Shown: positions 15,325 through 26,274, counted from the stretch's first letter. The stretch is 64,000 bases of DNA from Alkaliphilus flagellatus (GCF_018919215.1 NZ_JAHLQK010000005.1:62001-126000); one strand, 5' to 3'. Notes: generated by a model not told the origin, from the sequence alone. Translations and numbers: made by a program.

Positions 15325-16110
15325 ATGAAATTAAAATTAGTAGGAAAAAATAATAATGAGAAAACTAAAGTTATTGTAGTAAAAAGCGTAAAAGTAGGTG
15401 AAGAAAATCCTGTAATAATAGCAGGGCCATGTTCTGTTGAAAGTAAAGATCAAATTCAAAAGGCGGCATATACTGTAAAAGAGCTGGGAGGACATATTTT
15501 AAGAGGAGGAGCTTTTAAGCCTAGAACTTCTCCATACTCATTTCAAGGACTTGGGGAAGAGGGACTAAGGCTCTTAAAAGAAGCAGGAGATGCACATGGA
15601 TTACCTGTAGTTTCTGAAGTAATGGACACGCGAGATGTAGATATGGTTTGCAAATACGTTGATATATTACAAATTGGATCACGAAATATGCAAAACTTTA
15701 GTTTGTTAAAAGAAGTAGGAAGGACTAACAAACCTATTTTACTAAAGCGTGGTATGACTGCTACTATAGAAGATTGGCTAATGGCTGCGGAATATATAGC
15801 ATATGAAGGTAATTCAAATATTATATTGTGTGAGCGTGGGGTTAGAACCTTTGAAACCTATACTAGAAATACATTAGATATTACAGCTGTTCCTATAATA
15901 AAGAATTTATCTAATCTCCCTATTATAGTGGATCCGAGCCATGGAACAGGTAGGAAAGAGCTTATATTACCTATGTCAAAGGCTTCTTTGGCAGCTGGAG
16001 CTGATGGAATTATGTTAGAAATCCATCCAAATCCATGCGAAGCTTTGTCAGATGGTGAACAGTCTTTAGATTTTTATGAGTTTAATGCTTTAATGAAAGA
16101 AATAAAATAA
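15325..16110 (+). CDS. aroF: 3-deoxy-7-phosphoheptulonate (DAHP) synthase, single-domain type
   Basis: 261 residues. It condenses phosphoenolpyruvate and erythrose 4-phosphate in the first step of the shikimate pathway. Motifs of the KDO8P-synthase-like (type I-beta) group are present: IAGPCSVES near residue 33, [54 protein letters not shown] and [13 protein letters not shown]. It lacks both the N-terminal ferredoxin-like domain of the Thermotoga enzyme and the chorismate mutase domain of the Bacillus enzyme. It is therefore probably not feedback-inhibited through those domains. No other aro gene is nearby. Confidence 0.9.
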   Translation: MKLKLVGKNNNEKTKVIVVKSVKVGEENPVIIAGPCSVESKDQIQKAAYTVKELGGHILRGGAFKPRTSPYSFQGLGEEGLRLLKEAGDAHGLPVVSEVMDTRDVDMVCKYVDILQIGSRNMQNFSLLKEVGRTNKPILLKRGMTATIEDWLMAAEYIAYEGNSNIILCERGVRTFETYTRNTLDITAVPIIKNLSNLPIIVDPSHGTGRKELILPMSKASLAAGADGIMLEIHPNPCEALSDGEQSLDFYEFNALMKEIK

Positions 16111-16118
16111 AGGAAGCC

Positions 16119-16142
16119 TTAGAAGTCTTAGCTATCGGATAA
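16119..16142. repeat. 24-nt intergenic repeat, copy 1
   Basis: Matches the copy at 17726-17749 at 20 of 24 positions, including the shared CTATCGGATAA. Both copies lie in short intergenic gaps, 25-45 bases upstream of the next start codon. Function unknown. Confidence 0.4.
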
Positions 16143-16183
16143 AAATCAGTTTATAGGATAAAATAATATTGGGGTGATTAATT

Positions 16184-16489
16184 ATGTCTCAAAACAAACA
16201 AAACCATACTAGTGAAATAGCTAGTGAAATAACTAATATGAGTCAAATAGAAAGATTATCAAGAAAGATGGATAATATGAGAGTGGCAGAGTATGTAGAA
16301 ATGATATCTAACCCTAGAAGAATCATTTTTATGAACTTTGTTGCAGGATTAGCTAGAGGACTAGGAATGGGTATTGGTTTTACAGTTTTGGCTGGTATCG
16401 TAATATACTTACTGCGGAGCTGGGTTAATCTCCCTTATATTGGCAAAATAATTGCTGACCTTTTAAATATTATAGATGGCTACAGATAG
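16184..16489 (+). CDS. DUF5665 family small membrane protein
   Basis: 101 residues. A polar N-terminal half includes ERLSRKMDNMRVAEYVEMI. A glycine-rich stretch follows (NFVAGLARGLGMGIGFTVLA) leading into one membrane helix (about residues 62-85), and the short tail is KIIADLLNIID. This is the DUF5665 pattern, common and uncharacterised in Firmicutes. The stop overlaps the region holding the ribosome binding site of the next gene, so the two are translationally close. Confidence 0.8.
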   Translation: MSQNKQNHTSEIASEITNMSQIERLSRKMDNMRVAEYVEMISNPRRIIFMNFVAGLARGLGMGIGFTVLAGIVIYLLRSWVNLPYIGKIIADLLNIIDGYR

Positions 16490-16499
16490 GAGGATTTCC

Positions 16500-17183
16500 T
16501 TGGATAAAAATAAATTAGAATACTTTAAAAAAAGATTATTAGAAGAAAAAAAGGCTACAATGAATACACTTAAAATGATGGAAGAACATCATCCAAAAGA
16601 TGCTTCCATAAGGGAATACACAGCAGAACTTTCAGCCTATGATAATCATCCTGCAGATTTAGGTACAGAGATGTTTATGATATCTATGCAGGCTAATCTA
16701 GAAAATCACGAACGGTATAGGATTACCGAAATAGATAGAGCTCTTGAAAAGATAGAGAATGGTACCTATGGTAGCTGTCAGCTTTGTGGCGATGATGTTC
16801 CGCAAGAAAGACTAGAAGTTATGCCAGAAGCCAATATTTGTATGGAATGTGCAAAAGGAAAGCTAGAGGCACATAGATTAAGTACCGACAGACCAGTAGA
16901 GGAAGAAGTAATGTCTCCGTCTTTTAGAACAAGCTATAAAGATTATGACGATTATACTGGATTTGACGGAGAAGATGCATATCAAGCTGTAGCGAAATTT
17001 AATGATATAAAGAATGACCCATCCTTTGCTACAGGAGATCATCTAGGTATATTTGATGATTATAATATTGGAACTGTTGAGGAAATAGAAAATATATCAG
17101 AGGATTATTATAAATCTCAACTCCCATATACTGGTGACGGAATAATGGATGCGAAGGAACAAATGGACAAGGAAAATAGTTGA
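16500..17183 (+). CDS. YteA-like DksA/TraR-type zinc-finger protein
   Basis: 227 residues. A helical N-terminal region (about 1-85) is followed by a C4 zinc finger of the DksA/TraR class: CQLC at 93-96 and CMEC at 114-117. The C-terminal ~100 residues are acidic (YKDYDDYTGFDGEDAYQ) and match the YteA sporulation-associated family rather than DksA. The role is unknown; DksA relatives act on RNA polymerase. The TTG start at 16500 is fixed by AGGAGG six bases upstream; an in-frame ATG at 16476 lies inside the previous gene. Confidence 0.85.
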   Translation: MDKNKLEYFKKRLLEEKKATMNTLKMMEEHHPKDASIREYTAELSAYDNHPADLGTEMFMISMQANLENHERYRITEIDRALEKIENGTYGSCQLCGDDVPQERLEVMPEANICMECAKGKLEAHRLSTDRPVEEEVMSPSFRTSYKDYDDYTGFDGEDAYQAVAKFNDIKNDPSFATGDHLGIFDDYNIGTVEEIENISEDYYKSQLPYTGDGIMDAKEQMDKENS

Positions 17184-17184
17184 T

Positions 17185-17216
17185 AAAAAGATACATTTTG
17201 TATCTTTTTTCTTTTA
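17185..17216 (+). terminator. intrinsic terminator
   Basis: An 11-bp stem (17185-17195 with 17199-17209) has a three-base loop and a T-rich tail, directly after the zinc-finger gene. A TATAAT at 17224-17229 follows and may start lspA transcription. Confidence 0.8.
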
Positions 17217-17265
17217 ATAATGATATAATCATTTATTGAAAGAAAATATAGGAAGGGGAGTACAT

Positions 17266-17700
17266 ATGAACTATATCATTGTTATTGCAGTACTTATATT
17301 AGATCAATTGAGTAAAATATTAGCCTTGAAATACTTAGTGCCAGTTGGAGATATTCCTATTATTAACAATATATTTCATTTAACCTATGTAGAAAATCGT
17401 GGTGCTGCCTTTGGACTTTTTCAAAATCAGAAATTATTTTTTGTTATTACTACTCTTTTAGTATTAGGTTTCATATGGTTTTATGCACATCATAATAGGC
17501 TAAATAAAATGATGATAGTTGGACTTAGTTTAGTAGCAGGTGGAGCTATTGGAAATTTAATAGATAGGGTTAGATTAGGGTTTGTTGTTGATTACTTTAA
17601 TGCTATAATTATAAATTTTCCAGTGTTTAATATAGCTGATTCTGCTGTTGTAGTTGGTGCAGTTTTAATAGGTATTTTTATTTTAAAATATGACAGATAG
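17266..17700 (+). CDS. lspA: lipoprotein signal peptidase (signal peptidase II)
   Basis: 144 residues with four membrane helices. It removes signal peptides from prolipoproteins after lipid attachment. The catalytic aspartates are Asp109 in FVVDYF and Asp125 in FNIADSAV; YVENRGAAFG and GGAIGNLIDRV are further signatures. GGAAGGGGAG supports ATG 17266 over the in-frame TTG at 17236. It precedes the RluD-type gene and pyrR, the usual Firmicutes order. Confidence 0.95.
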   Translation: MNYIIVIAVLILDQLSKILALKYLVPVGDIPIINNIFHLTYVENRGAAFGLFQNQKLFFVITTLLVLGFIWFYAHHNRLNKMMIVGLSLVAGGAIGNLIDRVRLGFVVDYFNAIIINFPVFNIADSAVVVGAVLIGIFILKYDR

Positions 17701-17725
17701 ACAAAGAATTAGTTCAAGTGGAATA

Positions 17726-17749
17726 TTAGAATTACTAACTATCGGATAA
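17726..17749. repeat. 24-nt intergenic repeat, copy 2
   Basis: Second copy of the element at 16119-16142 (20/24 identical), 25 bases before the TTG of the next gene. It is not obviously a promoter or a hairpin. Confidence 0.4.
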
Positions 17750-17774
17750 TTTGTGTAAAAAGGAGAGATAACCT

Positions 17775-19260
<1,486 letters not shown>

Positions 19261-19281
19261 ATTGAGTGTGAGGTATATTAT

Positions 19282-19935
19282 ATGAAAAATTCAAAGATAA
19301 AAAAAATAATATCTCCTAAATTACCAAGTAAATTAGAAGAGATACAGTTGCAGGATAAAAACATTGAAAATGAAGGTCTATTTTTATCTGGAGTTATAAA
19401 GGATTGTTTATTTGAAGATAAAATTACAGAAAAACTTACTTTTAAAGAGATTGTGTTTAAGAATGTAGTGTTTAAACAAGTGATCTTTAGGCAAATAGAC
19501 TGTACAGATGTTAGGTTTGAAAACTGTGATCTATCAAATGTAGACTTTAGAGAAGGGGTTTTTCATAGAGTAGAGATACTAAATAGTAAAATCCTCGGTG
19601 CTAATTTTAGTGAAGTAGCGTTGAGAAATGTTATATTTAATAGTTGTGATGCTCGCTATGCTTTTTTTAGGTTTTTAGATTGTAAGCAAGTAGGTTTTGA
19701 AAATTGTCTCTTACAGAAATCAGATTTTCAAGACTCAAGTTTTAAGAATATATATTTCCAGGATTCTAATTTACAACAAACTGAAATGTCTGGTACGAAA
19801 CTAGAAGGTATAGACTTTACAAGTTGTGACATTGATGGAATAGGAGTTAGGCCTGAAGACGTCTATGGAGCTACAGTGTCGTCTATACAAGCTGTATCGC
19901 TTTCCAGGCTTTTGGGAATAAAGATTGTAGACTAA
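19282..19935 (+). CDS. pentapeptide-repeat protein
   Basis: 217 residues. From about residue 50 to 185 the sequence follows the five-residue pattern A(D/N)LXX or XFXXC typical of right-handed quadrilateral beta-helix proteins, for example DVRFENCDLSNVDFREGVFH and GANFSEVALRNVIFNSCDAR. Cysteines recur at the stacking positions. Some relatives mimic DNA and protect gyrase (Qnr, MfpA), but most have no known role and nothing here indicates gyrase. It follows pyrR by 21 bp and ends at a large bidirectional terminator. Confidence 0.8.
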   Translation: MKNSKIKKIISPKLPSKLEEIQLQDKNIENEGLFLSGVIKDCLFEDKITEKLTFKEIVFKNVVFKQVIFRQIDCTDVRFENCDLSNVDFREGVFHRVEILNSKILGANFSEVALRNVIFNSCDARYAFFRFLDCKQVGFENCLLQKSDFQDSSFKNIYFQDSNLQQTEMSGTKLEGIDFTSCDIDGIGVRPEDVYGATVSSIQAVSLSRLLGIKIVD

Positions 19936-19996
19936 AATAAGTGCAAATATAAATAGGTTCCGCCAACAGCGGAACCTATTTATATTTGCACTTATT
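19936..19996. terminator. bidirectional terminator, perfect 28-bp inverted repeat
   Basis: Bases 19936-19963 and 19969-19996 are exact reverse complements around the five-base loop CAACA. It starts directly after the stop of the pentapeptide-repeat gene and ends eight bases before the stop of the convergent rqcH gene. The AT-rich outer arms give U runs in both directions. Confidence 0.85.
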
Positions 19997-20004
19997 AGGA
20001 AGTA

Positions 20005-21789
20005 TTATAAATTTTGTCTTAAAATATTTGCAATAGATTTGTCATCACTATCAACTAATACAGTTGAATAATTATCATAAATTACCATTCCTGGCTTAGC
20101 TCCACTTTGTTTTTTTACATTTCTTCTTTCGGTATAATCCACTGCAACCTTAGTAGAGTTTTTACCCTTACTATAATAGGCTGCTAGTGTTGCTGCTTGT
20201 AATATAGATGAATTTCCTGGAGTTTTATCATTTTGTTTTAATATTACATGGGAACCAGGCATATCTTTAACATGGAACCAAAGATCATCTTTAGAGGATA
20301 CTTTAAAAGTAATTTCATCATTTTGCTTGTTGTTTTTACCGACAAGTATTTCAAATCCTTCAGAAGACATGTATTTAAGATAATTAGATTTTTTATTTTG
20401 ATTAGAACTCATGCCTTTTTTATTAATTCTACGTTTTATAAATCCAGTTTCTTCAAGTTCTGTACGAATTTCTTCAATATCAGAAATATGTGTACATTGG
20501 TCAATACTTATAAGAATTTGTTCTAAATAATTAACTTCCTCTTTAGTTTTTTCTATTTGATGATTGACTTGAGAAAGTGCAGTTTTAGCTTTAGCATATA
20601 GTTTAAAGTATCTTTGAGCATTTTGAGCTGGAGTTAATCTTTTGTCTAATGAAATTATAACTGTACTATAATCTGTATCATAATAATTAGTTAGTTCTGC
20701 TTCCTCTTGCCCTTTTACCACTTGATAAATATTAGCTGTAATTAAATCTCCATAAAGTTTGTATTTTTCGGCCTCATGAGCCTTTTTTAAGTCTTTGTTT
20801 AGGTTGCTTAGTTTGTTATATAATCGGTCTAATTTAATAGAAACACTTTTGCGCAAATCATGTGTCCTTTGTTTCATTCGTTCCTTAGAATCTCTTTGAA
20901 GATAAAAATTCTCTAGCATTTCACTAGATGATTCTAAGGACTGTTCTTCATAATAATGAAGATGGGTAATATTAATAGAGCTAAAGTCTACATATTTCCC
21001 TGTTGTATCATCGTAGTAAATAGATGGATTAAAATTATTTGTTTTTATCATATTAATTATATCTACAAAGGAATTATAAATTATGTTTATCATTTCTTCA
21101 TCCAAATTTGATAATATTATATTTTCATCTATAGATGATCTGTAGCAAATTTCCATAGAAATCAGTGGGGATACCCCAGTAAAACTACTATATACTGCTT
21201 TATATAGTGAAGTACGTTGATCTTTACTCTTAATAATAGAGTTAAATTCATCTTTTGTAACAATTTTTAAAGGATTAACTTTATCCTGGGAAGGAGGCAT
21301 AGCGTACTCTAGCCCAGGTAATACCTGTCTATATCTACTGACATCAAAGGGAATACGTTTTATACTATCTATTATCTTATTAGTTTCTGAGTCTACTAAA
21401 ATTATATTACTGTGTTTACCCATCATCTCTATTATAAGCTCTTTAGATTTTAATATATTAAGCTCATCATGAGATTCTATAACTAATTTAATCATTCTTT
21501 CAAACTCAGGCTGCAGTATATCTATAATTCTTCCTCCAAGTAAGTGTTTTCTAAGCACCATACAAAAATTAGGAGGAGTTGCTGGATTCTCTTTGCTAGA
21601 ATTTGTAAAATGAACTTTAGGATAGTTACTATTTGTAGATAATAAAATTTTATGATTTTTTCCACCACTTCTTGCAGTTAAAATTATTTCATCTGTTTCT
21701 GGTTGATAGATCTTATCTATTCTACCATTACATAGTTTAGATCTTAATTCATGTGTTAATGCAGCTACAACAAATCCGTCTAAAGCCAT
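20005..21789 (-). CDS. rqcH: RqcH, ribosome quality control NFACT protein
   Basis: 594 residues. N-terminal NFACT-N domain (MALDGFVVAALTHELRSKLC, then IDKIYQPETDEI); helix-hairpin and long coiled coil in the middle (about 280-430); C-terminal NFACT-R domain with DDLWFHVKDMPGSHVILKQ and GAKPGMVIYDNYST. RqcH binds 50S subunits blocked by peptidyl-tRNA and adds alanine tails that mark the nascent chain for degradation. Older names are fibronectin-binding protein or FbpA. AGGAGG stands seven bases before the start on this strand. The gene is transcribed against its neighbours. Confidence 0.95.
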   Translation of the reverse strand: MALDGFVVAALTHELRSKLCNGRIDKIYQPETDEIILTARSGGKNHKILLSTNSNYPKVHFTNSSKENPATPPNFCMVLRKHLLGGRIIDILQPEFERMIKLVIESHDELNILKSKELIIEMMGKHSNIILVDSETNKIIDSIKRIPFDVSRYRQVLPGLEYAMPPSQDKVNPLKIVTKDEFNSIIKSKDQRTSLYKAVYSSFTGVSPLISMEICYRSSIDENIILSNLDEEMINIIYNSFVDIINMIKTNNFNPSIYYDDTTGKYVDFSSINITHLHYYEEQSLESSSEMLENFYLQRDSKERMKQRTHDLRKSVSIKLDRLYNKLSNLNKDLKKAHEAEKYKLYGDLITANIYQVVKGQEEAELTNYYDTDYSTVIISLDKRLTPAQNAQRYFKLYAKAKTALSQVNHQIEKTKEEVNYLEQILISIDQCTHISDIEEIRTELEETGFIKRRINKKGMSSNQNKKSNYLKYMSSEGFEILVGKNNKQNDEITFKVSSKDDLWFHVKDMPGSHVILKQNDKTPGNSSILQAATLAAYYSKGKNSTKVAVDYTERRNVKKQSGAKPGMVIYDNYSTVLVDSDDKSIANILRQNL

Positions 21790-21818
21790 TAGTATTACCT
21801 CCTATTTAATTTGTAATC

Positions 21819-21827
21819 ATAATAGCA
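21819..21827 (-). promoter_or_regulatory. possible extended -10 promoter of rqcH
   Basis: On the minus strand TGC precedes TATTAT (21819-21824), about 30 bp upstream of the rqcH start. No convincing -35. Confidence 0.4.
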
Positions 21828-21987
21828 TAATTTGATAAAGAAAACTAGATTCAGATAAAATTTTAACTTCAACTGAATCTTAACAATACACCAAAGATAA
21901 AGTATGTAAAAATAGAGATTTAAGAAAATAAATTAAAAAAATGTAATAATTAAAAGGAAAATAAGATTTAAGGTTGAATTAAATTAG

Positions 21988-22016
21988 TTAGAAATTTTAA
22001 ATTACTATTATATAAT
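21988..22016 (+). promoter_or_regulatory. possible promoter of the dapF operon
   Basis: TTAGAA at 21988-21993 and TATAAT at 22011-22016 are separated by 17 bases. The remaining part of the 307-bp divergent gap (21790-22096) is very AT-rich with no other recognisable signal. Confidence 0.5.
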
Positions 22017-22096
22017 TATTAACTAAAAAATACAATATTAAAAATATGAATTTTATAAGATAGAACTAATAATTATAATAGTAAAGGGGTAAAAAT

Positions 22097-22945
22097 ATGG
22101 AGAATAGGGGTATTGTTTTTAAAAAAATGCATGGCACAGGAAATGATTTTATTGTAATCAAATATGAAGATTTTCCTTTTGAAGAAAGATTTAAGGAGTT
22201 AGCTCAAAAAACTTGCCATAGACATTTTGGGATAGGTGCGGATGGACTTCTAATAGTTAATAAGTCTAATATTGCAGATTTTAAAATGCAATATTATAAT
22301 AGTGATGGTTCTTTAGCAGCTATGTGCGGAAATGGTATTAGATGCTTTGCTAAGTTTGTATATGATGAAGGCTTAATAAATAAATCACTATTTACAGTCG
22401 AAACCTTATCCGGTGTAAAAAAAGTTAGTCTTAATATTGATGATGACAAGACTAAAAGTGTAAAAGTTAATATGGGAGAGGTGATTTTCGAGCCAAGTAA
22501 AATTCCAGTTACTTCTGAAAAAGCTAGTTTTATTAATGAAACAATTATGGTAAATGACAGAAATTTTACGGTTACTACAGTTTTGATGGGTGTACCTCAT
22601 ACTGTTATTTTTACGGATACCTTAAATTTAGAAGAGATTAAAGCCTATGGTCCTTTAATTGAAAAACATGATATATATCCTGCAAATACAAATGTAAGCT
22701 TCGCTAAAATAAGAGACGAGGGCAATATAGAAGTAAGAACCTGGGAACGAGGAGCAGGATACACACTAGCTTGTGGAACTGGTGTAAGTAGTGTTGTTGG
22801 GGTAGCCTATAGATTAGGTCTTGTAGATAATAAGGTAAATATAAATACTGAAGGTGGTAATATTAAAATTGAAGTTATGGAAGATGACAGTGTATTTATG
22901 GATGGGCCTGCCCAAGATATTTGTTCTGGAGTATACTTCATTTAG
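22097..22945 (+). CDS. dapF: diaminopimelate epimerase
   Basis: 282 residues. It interconverts LL- and meso-diaminopimelate for lysine and peptidoglycan synthesis. The catalytic cysteine pair is present: Cys77 in MCGNGIRC and Cys226 in [16 protein letters not shown] is the N-terminal signature. Length is normal. No other lysine gene is adjacent. AGGGGT precedes the ATG. Its presence fits a meso-DAP-type cell wall. Confidence 0.95.
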   Translation: MENRGIVFKKMHGTGNDFIVIKYEDFPFEERFKELAQKTCHRHFGIGADGLLIVNKSNIADFKMQYYNSDGSLAAMCGNGIRCFAKFVYDEGLINKSLFTVETLSGVKKVSLNIDDDKTKSVKVNMGEVIFEPSKIPVTSEKASFINETIMVNDRNFTVTTVLMGVPHTVIFTDTLNLEEIKAYGPLIEKHDIYPANTNVSFAKIRDEGNIEVRTWERGAGYTLACGTGVSSVVGVAYRLGLVDNKVNINTEGGNIKIEVMEDDSVFMDGPAQDICSGVYFI

Positions 22946-23039
22946 TTTTAGATTAAATTAATGTTAAATGCACTTGTAATTATTAGTATATAAATATAAA
23001 ATAGTAGGCGAGAAACACAAACGGAAGGATGAGTAGGTT

Positions 23040-23921
23040 ATGATAAAAAGCATGACAGGCTTTGGCAGAGGTGATTCTCAAGTTGGAGATAAATGTTTTC
23101 AGGTAGAACTTAAATCTGTTAATCATAGATATATGGATGTAAGTATAAAGTTACCTAAAAAATTTACATACTTAGAGGAAAGCATCCGTAAAGTTATAAA
23201 ATCAAATATACAAAGAGGTCGTATAGAAGCTTACATTACTTATGAAAGTATTGGGGAGAGCGATATTAATGTAGCTGTAGATATGCCCTTAGCAAAAGAG
23301 TACTTAAAAGCATTACTAAGAATAGAAGAAGAATTATCCATAGAAACTGATGTCACAACATCTGTAATAGCCCGTTTTCCTGACGTAATAAAGATAGAAA
23401 AAAAAGAAGAGAATGAGGATGAAATTTGGCAATGCTTACAAGAGGCTCTTAATAATGCTCTTAACCAATTAGTAATAATGCGGCAAGAAGAAGGGGACAA
23501 ACTACAGGTAGATTTATTAAAACGTCTGAACAAAACTAGGGATTTTGTTGCTCAAATAAAGGATAGAAGTCCTATAATTGTTCAAGAATACAGACAAAAA
23601 CTAATAGAAAGAATTAAGGAAATATTGGATGAGGAGTTTTCATTAGATGATAATCGTGTGGCAGCAGAGGTGGCATTGTTTGCTGACAAAAGCAATATAA
23701 CAGAAGAAATTGTTAGACTATATAGTCATATAAATCAATTTAGCAACACTTTGCAAGAGGATGATGCAATTGGGAGGAAATTAGACTTCCTACTTCAAGA
23801 GATGAACAGGGAAGCTAATACAATTGGTTCTAAAGCTAATGATTTAATTATAGCTAATTTGGTTATTAATATAAAAAGTGAGTTTGAAAAAATGAGAGAG
23901 CAAGTACAAAATATTGAATAA
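23040..23921 (+). CDS. yicC: YicC family endoribonuclease
   Basis: 293 residues. N-terminal [12 protein letters not shown] and [18 protein letters not shown] are family signatures; the C-terminal block [20 protein letters not shown] is the most conserved part and includes the acidic residues probably used for metal and RNA. YicC proteins degrade some small RNAs in E. coli. The order yicC-remA-gmk-rpoZ is standard in Firmicutes. GGAAGGATG precedes the start. Confidence 0.9.
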   Translation: MIKSMTGFGRGDSQVGDKCFQVELKSVNHRYMDVSIKLPKKFTYLEESIRKVIKSNIQRGRIEAYITYESIGESDINVAVDMPLAKEYLKALLRIEEELSIETDVTTSVIARFPDVIKIEKKEENEDEIWQCLQEALNNALNQLVIMRQEEGDKLQVDLLKRLNKTRDFVAQIKDRSPIIVQEYRQKLIERIKEILDEEFSLDDNRVAAEVALFADKSNITEEIVRLYSHINQFSNTLQEDDAIGRKLDFLLQEMNREANTIGSKANDLIIANLVINIKSEFEKMREQVQNIE

Positions 23922-23934
23922 GGGGGAAATACTA

Positions 23935-24216
23935 ATGAATATAAAACTAATTAATATAGGATTTGGTAATATTGTATCTGCCAGTAGAATTGTAGCTATT
24001 GTAAGTCCAGAATCAGCTCCTATTAAAAGAGTTATTCAAGAGGCTAGAGATAGAGGGATGCTTATAGATGCTACTTACGGTAGAAGAACTAGAGCAGTAA
24101 TAGTAACAGATAGCGATCATATTATTCTTTCTGCTGTTCAACCTGAAACTGTAGCACATAGATTAAACTCTAAAGATAATACAAAAGAAGCAGAAAATGT
24201 TGTTGAAGGAGAATAA
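23935..24216 (+). CDS. remA: RemA/DUF370 regulatory protein
   Basis: 93 residues. [20 protein letters not shown] and [20 protein letters not shown] are the DUF370 signature. In Bacillus RemA is a DNA-binding protein that activates matrix and osmoprotection genes. An in-frame TTG at 23914 overlaps the end of yicC; AAGGGGGAAA is well placed for ATG 23935. Its end lies close to gmk. Confidence 0.92.
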   Translation: MNIKLINIGFGNIVSASRIVAIVSPESAPIKRVIQEARDRGMLIDATYGRRTRAVIVTDSDHIILSAVQPETVAHRLNSKDNTKEAENVVEGE

Positions 24217-24241
24217 TATTAGACAGGAAGAGGAGAAAAGC

Positions 24242-24844
24242 ATGGTTAGTAAAGGCTTGCTAGTTGTGGTATCTGGACCATCTGGAGCGGGAAAAGGAAC
24301 TATTTGCAAAGAATTATTAAAAAATAATTCTCAAATTAAGGTTTCAATATCAGCTACTACTAGATTACCCAGGACTGGAGAAGAAGATGGAGTAAATTAT
24401 TTCTTTATTAATAGAGATAAATTTGAAAACATGATAGATGGTGATGATTTTTTAGAATATGCCATGGTCTATGATAATTATTATGGAACACCTAAAGAAT
24501 ATGTTATGAATAACTTAGAAAATGGCAATGATGTGTTACTAGAGATAGATATTGTAGGTGCCCTGCAAATTAAGGAAAGATTTGAGGATGCAGTATTTAT
24601 TTTTATTTTACCTCCTTCCTTAGAGGAATTAAAAAATAGAATTATAGGGAGAGGAACAGAAACTCTATCGGATATTGATAAACGTTATGGCTCTGCTATT
24701 TCTGAAATAAAACAGGTGATTAAATACGATTATGCTGTTGTTAATGATGATGTATCTAGGGCTGTCAAAGATATCGAAGCTATTATAAGAGCAGAAAAAT
24801 CTAGGGTTTTAAGAAATTATGAAAAAATATTATCAAAATTTTAA
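24242..24844 (+). CDS. gmk: guanylate kinase
   Basis: 200 residues. It phosphorylates GMP to GDP. The P-loop is SGPSGAGKGT at residues 11-20; ISATTRLPRTGEEDGVNYFF binds GMP; the lid region follows near ENGNDVLLEIDIVGALQI. The open frame extends upstream into remA, but AGAGGAGAAAAGC before ATG 24242 and the family length set the start. Confidence 0.95.
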   Translation: MVSKGLLVVVSGPSGAGKGTICKELLKNNSQIKVSISATTRLPRTGEEDGVNYFFINRDKFENMIDGDDFLEYAMVYDNYYGTPKEYVMNNLENGNDVLLEIDIVGALQIKERFEDAVFIFILPPSLEELKNRIIGRGTETLSDIDKRYGSAISEIKQVIKYDYAVVNDDVSRAVKDIEAIIRAEKSRVLRNYEKILSKF

Positions 24845-24858
24845 TAGGAGATGATAAA

Positions 24859-25068
24859 ATGTTATATCCACCAATTAATGAATTATTAGATAAAGTAGAT
24901 AGCAGATATACTTTAGTTGTAGCTGCGGCAAAAAGGGCAAGACAATTAATCGACGGGGATGAAGTAAAGATTGTTGATCCTTATTCTACAAAACCAGTAT
25001 CAATTGCTACTCAAGAAATATTTGAAGATCAAGTGCTTTACACAAGTGGAGAAGAAGAATCAAATTAA
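24859..25068 (+). CDS. rpoZ: RNA polymerase omega subunit
   Basis: 69 residues. The N-terminal MLYPPINELLDKVDSRYTLV followed by AAAKRARQL is the omega signature. Omega assists assembly of the beta' subunit. It lies 14 bp after gmk and 12 bp before coaBC, as usual. Confidence 0.95.
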   Translation: MLYPPINELLDKVDSRYTLVVAAAKRARQLIDGDEVKIVDPYSTKPVSIATQEIFEDQVLYTSGEEESN

Positions 25069-25080
25069 GAAGGTGAAGAT

Positions 25081-26274
25081 ATGTTGAAAAATACAAATGT
25101 TGTACTTGGTGTAACAGGAGGAATTGCAGCATATAAAGCCTGTGATATTGTTAGTCGATTAAAGAAACTTCAGGCAAATGTGGATGTTATTATGACTAAA
25201 TCTGCAACGGAAATGGTTCAAGCCCATACATTTCAAGCCTTAAGTCAAAACCCTGTAATTACAGATACATTTAACACACCAAGATATTGGGATATCGAAC
25301 ATATTTCATTAGCCCAAAAGGCCGATATCTTACTAGTAGCACCTGCAACTGCCAATATTATAGGTAAAGTTGCTAATGGTATTTCAGATGATATGCTTTC
25401 TACTACAATTATGGCATCTACTGCGAAGGTTATTTTTGCACCAGCTATGAATACTAAAATGTATGAAAATAGAATTGTACAACAAAATATAGAAAAGTTA
25501 ACTTCATTAGGATATCAATTTATTGAACCAGCTTCAGGACGCCTTGCATGTGGTGATATTGGCAGAGGAAAACTAGCCGATGTAGATGAAATTATTGAAT
25601 TTGTAATAAATATAGCTAAACCCAATAGGGATTTAGAAGGAAAAAAGGTTTTAATAACAGCTGGTCCAACTAGGGAATCCCTTGACCCTGTTAGATTTAT
25701 TACTAATCATTCATCGGGTAAAATGGGGTATTCTTTGGCTGAAGCAGCTGTAGAAAGAGGAGCCGATGTAACCCTTATAAGTGGTCCTACTAACCTTTCT
25801 CCACCTATGGGGGTTAGGCTAATTAAAATAAATACTACTTTAGACATGTACAATGCAGTAATGAAGAATTATATAGATCAACATATCATTATTAAATCTG
25901 CAGCTGTTGCAGATTATCGTCCAGAAACAGTATCCACTACTAAAATAAAGAAAAATGAAGGAAATTTAACATTAACTCTAGTTAGGAATCCTGATATTTT
26001 GAAGGAACTTGGTTGCTTAAAGGAAGACCGCGTTTTAGTTGGATTTGCAGCGGAAAGCGATAATGTTATTGAAAATGCTAAGGGTAAGATTAATAGAAAA
26101 AACTTAGATTTTATTGTTGCAAACGATATTACAGAGGAAGGTGCTGGCTTTGGCACCGACACAAATATTGTTAATATTATCGATAAAAATGGTGAAATAG
26201 AAAAAGTAGAAAAATCAAGCAAAAGAGAAATTGCGCACCGTATTTTAGATAAAGCAAAGAAATTTATTAAATAA
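25081..26274 (+). CDS. coaBC: CoaBC, phosphopantothenoylcysteine synthetase/decarboxylase
   Basis: 397 residues. The CoaC part (about 1-185) is a flavoprotein that decarboxylates phosphopantothenoylcysteine: GVTGGIAAYKA, APAMNTKMYENR and the ACGDIGRGKLADV loop with the active-site Cys. The CoaB part (about 190-395) forms the peptide bond with cysteine: ITAGPTRESLDPVRFITNH, KSAAVADYRP and GFAAESDN. Both halves are intact. It precedes priA, the common order, and is followed by a terminator. Confidence 0.95.
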   Translation: MLKNTNVVLGVTGGIAAYKACDIVSRLKKLQANVDVIMTKSATEMVQAHTFQALSQNPVITDTFNTPRYWDIEHISLAQKADILLVAPATANIIGKVANGISDDMLSTTIMASTAKVIFAPAMNTKMYENRIVQQNIEKLTSLGYQFIEPASGRLACGDIGRGKLADVDEIIEFVINIAKPNRDLEGKKVLITAGPTRESLDPVRFITNHSSGKMGYSLAEAAVERGADVTLISGPTNLSPPMGVRLIKINTTLDMYNAVMKNYIDQHIIIKSAAVADYRPETVSTTKIKKNEGNLTLTLVRNPDILKELGCLKEDRVLVGFAAESDNVIENAKGKINRKNLDFIVANDITEEGAGFGTDTNIVNIIDKNGEIEKVEKSSKREIAHRILDKAKKFIK

